DNA of 27,071 nucleotides from a virus, in the IMG/VR virus record IMGVR_UViG_3300048912_000446, positions 1 through 27,071 of that record. One strand, given 5' to 3'. Numbering within the stretch: the first letter of the stretch is position 1; each line of letters begins with the position of its first letter. Made by a program: the position numbers and the translations under genes. Positions 23,898-27,071 of the stretch are shown here, piece after piece. The notes beneath the pieces are model-generated. The model had not been told where the DNA came from and did not search any database. It saw only the letters and a program-made list of their open reading frames with translations.

Positions 23898-24329
23898 ATG
23901 ATTATCAAAGCTATCAAAACCACCGGACTTTCACTTGCGCTGGCCGCAACGTTTCTGGCCGCCGGCAGCTCAAGCGCCTTCGCTCAGGATGGGCGAGGGC
24001 GCGACCGTGACGACCAGCATGACAATCGCCGAGATCGCGATGATCGGCAAGATAATGGCCGTGACCGCGACGGCTGGAAAGACAATCACCGAGATCACGA
24101 TGACTGGCAAGACGACCGTGAAGTGCGATTTGAACAACGCAGCGGTTTCCGCGATGGGCTGATGCGGGGCAGAGAAGACGCCCTTGAGCATCGCAGGTTC
24201 AATCCGTTCCGCTATCCCCGCTTCCGCTTTGGCAGCAGCGACTATCGCGAAGGGTTCCGTAGCGGGTACGCCCGAGCGTATCGCCGATTCGACGATGACT
24301 ACGGTCGTGGTTATGGCCGAGGCTACTAA
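23898..24329 (+). CDS. Secreted Asp/Arg-rich repeat protein
   Basis: The product has 143 aa from ATG 23898, with AGGAGGACAAAC just upstream; an in-frame extension to 23799 has no support. A signal peptide (ending SSAFAQ, residue 30) leads into four 10-residue units R-D-R-D-D-x-x-D-N-x (35-74) and then a part with repeated F/Y-R-x-G-x-x-x-G patterns (GFRDGLMRGREDA, YREGFRSGYARAYR) and GRGYGRGY. The mixed-charge repeats are probably disordered and may bind cations or polyanions. The function is unknown. Confidence 0.75.
   Translation: MIIKAIKTTGLSLALAATFLAAGSSSAFAQDGRGRDRDDQHDNRRDRDDRQDNGRDRDGWKDNHRDHDDWQDDREVRFEQRSGFRDGLMRGREDALEHRRFNPFRYPRFRFGSSDYREGFRSGYARAYRRFDDDYGRGYGRGY
24000..24119 (+). 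repeat. Four 30-bp degenerate tandem repeats in the secreted-protein gene
   Basis: Four consecutive 30-bp units encode RDRDDQHDNR, RDRDDRQDNG, RDRDGWKDNH and RDHDDWQDDR. The units have diverged at DNA level, consistent with an older in-frame expansion. Confidence 0.75.
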
Positions 24330-24354
24330 AACAAACAGGATCCAGGTTTCCTTT

Positions 24355-24388
24355 GAGAAGGCCTGCCGAGTGACCGGCGGGTCTTCTT
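24355..24388 (+). terminator. Terminator hairpin after the repeat-protein gene
   Basis: A 14-bp stem with G-T wobbles (24355-24368 with 24375-24388) and a 6-nt loop AGTGAC ends in CTTCTT followed by GTTCC. It lies 26 bp after the TAA. Confidence 0.6.
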
Positions 24389-24427
24389 GTTCCATCCAAG
24401 CGCCAAACAAACGGGCAATTGAAAACT

Positions 24428-24473
24428 AGCGCCGGGGCAGGGAAGCCGTTCCTGCCACTATTGCCCCGGCGCT
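24428..24473. terminator. Hairpin between convergent genes
   Basis: Perfect 12-bp arms AGCGCCGGGGCA (24428-24439) and TGCCCCGGCGCT (24462-24473) enclose an inner GGAA-GCCG-TTCC stem. It lies 6 bp past the end of the inhibitor gene, so it probably ends that minus-strand transcript. No T-run is present. Confidence 0.55.
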
Positions 24474-24479
24474 TGCAGT

Positions 24480-24860
24480 TCAGGTTTCCACGCTGAGCGT
24501 TTGCAGCCCGGCCACCTTGCCTGAGTCGTCTGTTCCCAGGACAAAGATGTTTATCTGAATCTCGCCGACTCGGAAGCCCTCAAGATTTTGCAACCCTTCC
24601 GTCATCGCTTTTTGGAGAGCCGCCACTTGATCCTCGCGGTCTTCATTGCCGGGCCGTAAATCCCTGAAGAATTTTTCGGGCGTGAGCTTTTCCACTGGCG
24701 TTCCTGGGTCCTCTCCGATCAACTGCAGAAACTGGCTGCCCGTGGAAGGCGGCCATTGCTTTGATCGTTCCGGATCGAGTTCGAAGTAAATTAACTCAGC
24801 GTCCGTCTCGCTCATAAAAAGCAGGCCTTCAGAGAGTTGGTCGAATCGCTCTTTGTCCAT
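24480..24860 (-). CDS. NuiA-like nuclease inhibitor
   Basis: The product has 126 aa from ATG 24860; TTG 24872 is an alternative giving four more residues. There is no signal peptide, so it stays in the cytoplasm. LSEGLLFMSETDAEL, KLTPEKFFRDL, LQNLEGFRVGEIQINIFVLGTDDSGKVAGLQT match the nuclease A inhibitor family (NuiA of Anabaena blocks NucA, a NUC1-type enzyme). It follows the second secreted endonuclease on the same strand, 18 bp after its stop, so the pair is an enzyme plus its protector. The other endonuclease here has no such neighbour, and whether this inhibitor also blocks it is unknown. Confidence 0.85.
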   Translation of the reverse strand: MDKERFDQLSEGLLFMSETDAELIYFELDPERSKQWPPSTGSQFLQLIGEDPGTPVEKLTPEKFFRDLRPGNEDREDQVAALQKAMTEGLQNLEGFRVGEIQINIFVLGTDDSGKVAGLQTLSVET

Positions 24861-24878
24861 GCTTATCTTCAAATCCTT

Positions 24879-25625
24879 TCATTGCGGGTAATTCGAGAAA
24901 TTATACCCCGTCCGGCTTTGGATATTCGACACGGTCGTCTGATACGTCTGCCAGGGATTACTGCGGATCCCGTTGTTATTGGGCATCAGGACCGCGATGG
25001 TTGTAGAACCCGACACAGAAGGATAAGTCCGCCCCGGTTGCAGGGCTACGATTATCTTCCAGGTCGAGGCCGGGATCGTAATGTTGTTGAAGGAACCCTT
25101 CGATCCCACACCTCCCGCGATAATGTAAACCTCGCGATTAGCCTGAGCCAGCGATCTCGTATACGACTCAAGCCGTTCCCAGGGACCCTGATTGTTGTCT
25201 GGGGCCTGCGGGATAATATTTAAAGTAGTGAACACAGCAAAGTTATTCGCCGATGTGTTTGTCCTATCTCCGGAAGGGCACAAATGGCCGCGATCGTAAC
25301 CGGAGTTAGTGTACTCGCTCGGCGATGGCGTGGGGATTTGAGGGTCGACATGAAAATCGCTGCGCGGCGCGCTGCCGAGGTCCGATGTCCTCAACCGCCA
25401 GGCCACCCAGTTGGCGGTTCTCTTCGATGCATTCCACGATGCGGCGAATTGCGCGCGCGTTACCAACAAGTTGTTTGAGCTGGATCCCGCGCCGCTCACA
25501 TTGCCGAAAGGAATGTGGACGGAAACTGATATCTGGCTACTTGCTGAATTGAGTAGCGGGCCGATTGTCAGGGCCAACAGTAAGAGGACTGCCGGCACAA
25601 ACCTACGCAAGAAGGGTGATGTCAT
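24879..25625 (-). CDS. Secreted DNA/RNA non-specific endonuclease (NUC1 family)
   Basis: The product has 248 aa with GGAGGATTCT before the ATG. A Sec signal (FVPAVLLLLALTIGPLLNSASS, cleavage near 30) lacks a lipobox Cys, so it is released instead of anchored. The NUC1 domain has YDRGHLCPSGDR with catalytic His114, LNIIPQAPDNNQGPWERLE with metal-site Asn145 and nearby Glu residues, and EVYIIAGGVGS. It closely parallels the lipoprotein enzyme at 22354-23193 (shared QFAASWNASKR, NWVAWRL, TNSGYDRGHLCPS), showing duplication or separate acquisition with divergent targeting. The inhibitor gene follows directly. Likely role: degrading extracellular nucleic acid. Confidence 0.93.
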   Translation of the reverse strand: MTSPFLRRFVPAVLLLLALTIGPLLNSASSQISVSVHIPFGNVSGAGSSSNNLLVTRAQFAASWNASKRTANWVAWRLRTSDLGSAPRSDFHVDPQIPTPSPSEYTNSGYDRGHLCPSGDRTNTSANNFAVFTTLNIIPQAPDNNQGPWERLESYTRSLAQANREVYIIAGGVGSKGSFNNITIPASTWKIIVALQPGRTYPSVSGSTTIAVLMPNNNGIRSNPWQTYQTTVSNIQSRTGYNFSNYPQ

Positions 25626-25840
25626 AGAATCCTCCGGAACTTGATGTTTATGTTGATGCGTTGACTATGGAAGGAACGAGGCTTTGGCGTTTTCGAAGCC
25701 GGCTCCGCTCGCCCAGGCTTCACGGCAAAGCGACGGAACTATATCAAGATACCATCCGCACGTCAGAGCCATATCAGAACCAGGTTAATAGGACATCAAA
25801 TATCGTGTTTTTGTTGGGTGGCGGACAGATTCGTTTTGCT

Positions 25841-26104
25841 TCAGGCCGGCTGCAAAGCATTCTGCGAGTTGATGATCATCGGGCGAGCAGGGAATCCAAC
25901 TATCTCGGCCATCTCGGCGTTGACCTCCATCTGCCACTCCACCCTGCCGCTTTTGGGACTGAACTTGATGGCGCTCGTGTCGTCAACGCTGCCCTTGCCA
26001 TTCCCCTTGCTTCGCCATACACTCCGCGCGTCAGCCCAATAATGTAGCAACGTTTTGCCGCGTTGCTCATAATCAATCGGCCGTTTCAATAAAAGCCTTC
26101 GCAA
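25841..26104 (-). pseudogene. Coding-like ORF of 87 codons, probably a gene remnant
   Basis: The frame has coding-like codon use (GKGSVDDTSAIKFSPKSG, VEWQMEVNAEMAEIVGFPARP) but only a TTG start at 26104, with no ribosome binding site, and it runs up to the S1/P1 ribosome binding site. The N-terminal part is less protein-like than the C-terminal part. A 5'-truncated gene is likely, though a short expressed protein is possible. I do not recognise the family. The remaining ~200 bp to the endonuclease start (25626-25840) shows nothing clear. Confidence 0.4.
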
Positions 26105-26123
26105 CCGAAGCCTGGAGGTGAAA

Positions 26124-27071
26124 ATGAAAAAGTATGCTCGTTTCCTCAGTGGAGCCTTGGCGCTTATCCTTGTCTCTAACTCAACTTCCTATGCTTGGAA
26201 CAATCGTGGTCACATGATGGTGGCTGCCGTCGCCTATCAAAAACTTACGCAACAGACCAAAGACCGCGTGGACGCCCTTTTGCTGTTGAACCCTGATAGG
26301 GACAATTGGCTTGACCTTGTCCCTGGAGGAACATCCGCAGCGAGACGAAAGATGATGATCTTTATGATCGCCGCGACCTGGGCGGACCGGATCAAGGGCG
26401 ACCCCGATTACCATACGGACGGAACCCACAACGGTAATCGTCCGCCCAATGATCCTTCTGCGAGCCAGAACATCGGCTACGATGACCTCGCACGGCACAA
26501 GTATTGGCACTTTGTAGATCTGCCTTTTACGCAGGACAACACCGAGCTACCGGCGATCCCCGTACCAAATGCGCAGACACAGATCGATGCGTTTCGAGCG
26601 GTTCTTGCTTCGAATCGCCCGGATGCGCTGAAATCATATGATCTGTCATGGTTCCTGCATTTGATAGGTGATGTGCATCAACCGCTTCACTGCACGACGC
26701 GCGTCAGCGCGACAAAGCCGGAAGGTGATGACGGTGGCAATGGCACAAAGCTGACATCTCCTTCGAACCTGCACAGCTATTGGGATGGTGTGCTCGGCGG
26801 CGGCAACGCTCCCTCGACTGCATTGAATGCCATTTCGACTTTGCCAAACGCTCCAACTGGCGCCGTAAATGACCTGGACGTGAGACATTGGATAGACGAA
26901 AGCTTCGAAGCGGCCAAGCTGACTGCTTACAAAAAGCCGCCAATTGGCGCCGGAGGAGGGCCATTTACGCTGAGTCAGACTTACAAGACGGCGGCACGCA
27001 AACTTGCTGAGAAGCGGATCGCGCTGGCTGGAGCGCGGTTAGCAAAGATTCTCAATGAGGAGCTGAGGTAA
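26124..27071 (+). CDS. Secreted S1/P1-type zinc nuclease
   Basis: The product has 315 aa. GGAGG at 26114-26118 selects ATG 26124 over a GTG two codons upstream. The signal peptide (~1-24, SNSTSYA) is followed by Trp25, which as the mature N-terminus is a zinc ligand in this family. Counting from it, the P1 ligands are all present: Trp25, His30, Asp88, His129, His179, Asp183, His189, His217 and Asp221; the spacings 116-120-126 and 149-153 of P1 are kept exactly. The enzyme cuts single-stranded DNA and RNA and removes 3'-phosphates. With the two NUC1-type enzymes it forms a set for extracellular nucleic acid breakdown. The TAA ends exactly at the window edge. Confidence 0.95.
   Translation: MKKYARFLSGALALILVSNSTSYAWNNRGHMMVAAVAYQKLTQQTKDRVDALLLLNPDRDNWLDLVPGGTSAARRKMMIFMIAATWADRIKGDPDYHTDGTHNGNRPPNDPSASQNIGYDDLARHKYWHFVDLPFTQDNTELPAIPVPNAQTQIDAFRAVLASNRPDALKSYDLSWFLHLIGDVHQPLHCTTRVSATKPEGDDGGNGTKLTSPSNLHSYWDGVLGGGNAPSTALNAISTLPNAPTGAVNDLDVRHWIDESFEAAKLTAYKKPPIGAGGGPFTLSQTYKTAARKLAEKRIALAGARLAKILNEELR

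Noticed and set aside
25661-26047. 128-codon plus-strand ORF
   Set aside because: Its composition is not protein-like and it opposes the better coding frame at 25841-26104.
1-27071. CRISPR array, insertion sequence, integrase or attachment-site repeats
   Set aside because: No regularly spaced repeats, transposase, recombinase or long direct repeats bracketing the module were seen by eye.

Overview
The window is a chromosomal accessory region that holds most of a tailed-phage morphogenesis module, flanked on one side by minus-strand defence genes and on the other by a cluster of secreted nucleases. The host is probably an acidobacterium (Blastocatellia-like). That is inferred from two things: the tail genes carry a beta-sandwich module I associate with RHS-type surface proteins of that group, and there is an intergenic GCGGGC-AGGAC-GCCCGC hairpin of a kind I recall from such genomes. 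No rRNA or other taxonomic marker is present.

Region 1 (1-2909, minus strand) looks like a small defence island. A partial SduA-like (Shedu, DUF4263) nuclease runs off the left edge. Directly upstream, 46 bp away and on the same strand, is a 320-aa protein with an AbiTii domain at its N-terminus. Further upstream lie a strong hairpin, two tiny ORFs and a small two-helix membrane protein.

Region 2 (3170-21612, plus strand) is a collinear virion operon: DUF4055 portal, coiled-coil scaffold, P22-type coat protein, head-tail connectors, tail tube, tail assembly chaperones, tape measure, gpL-like Cys4 tail-tip protein, tail hub and a large multidomain tip/fibre protein. A tRNA-like sequence with a CCA end sits between two structural genes. 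The gene between the tail chaperone and the tape measure has no standard start codon and begins at a CTGA overlap. Terminase, integrase, replication and lysis genes are not visible, so this is either part of a larger prophage or an incomplete one. After the last tail gene there is a candidate promoter, a structured leader ending in a strong hairpin, and one small unknown gene.

Region 3 (21624-27071) is host-like. It holds a YcxB-like membrane protein split by a frameshift at a TG repeat, a lipoprotein NUC1-type DNA/RNA endonuclease, two small secreted low-complexity proteins, a second secreted NUC1-type endonuclease followed within a few bases by a NuiA-like inhibitor, and a secreted S1/P1 zinc nuclease with all nine zinc ligands. 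Together these suggest degradation of extracellular nucleic acid, with a cytoplasmic inhibitor guarding against one of the enzymes.
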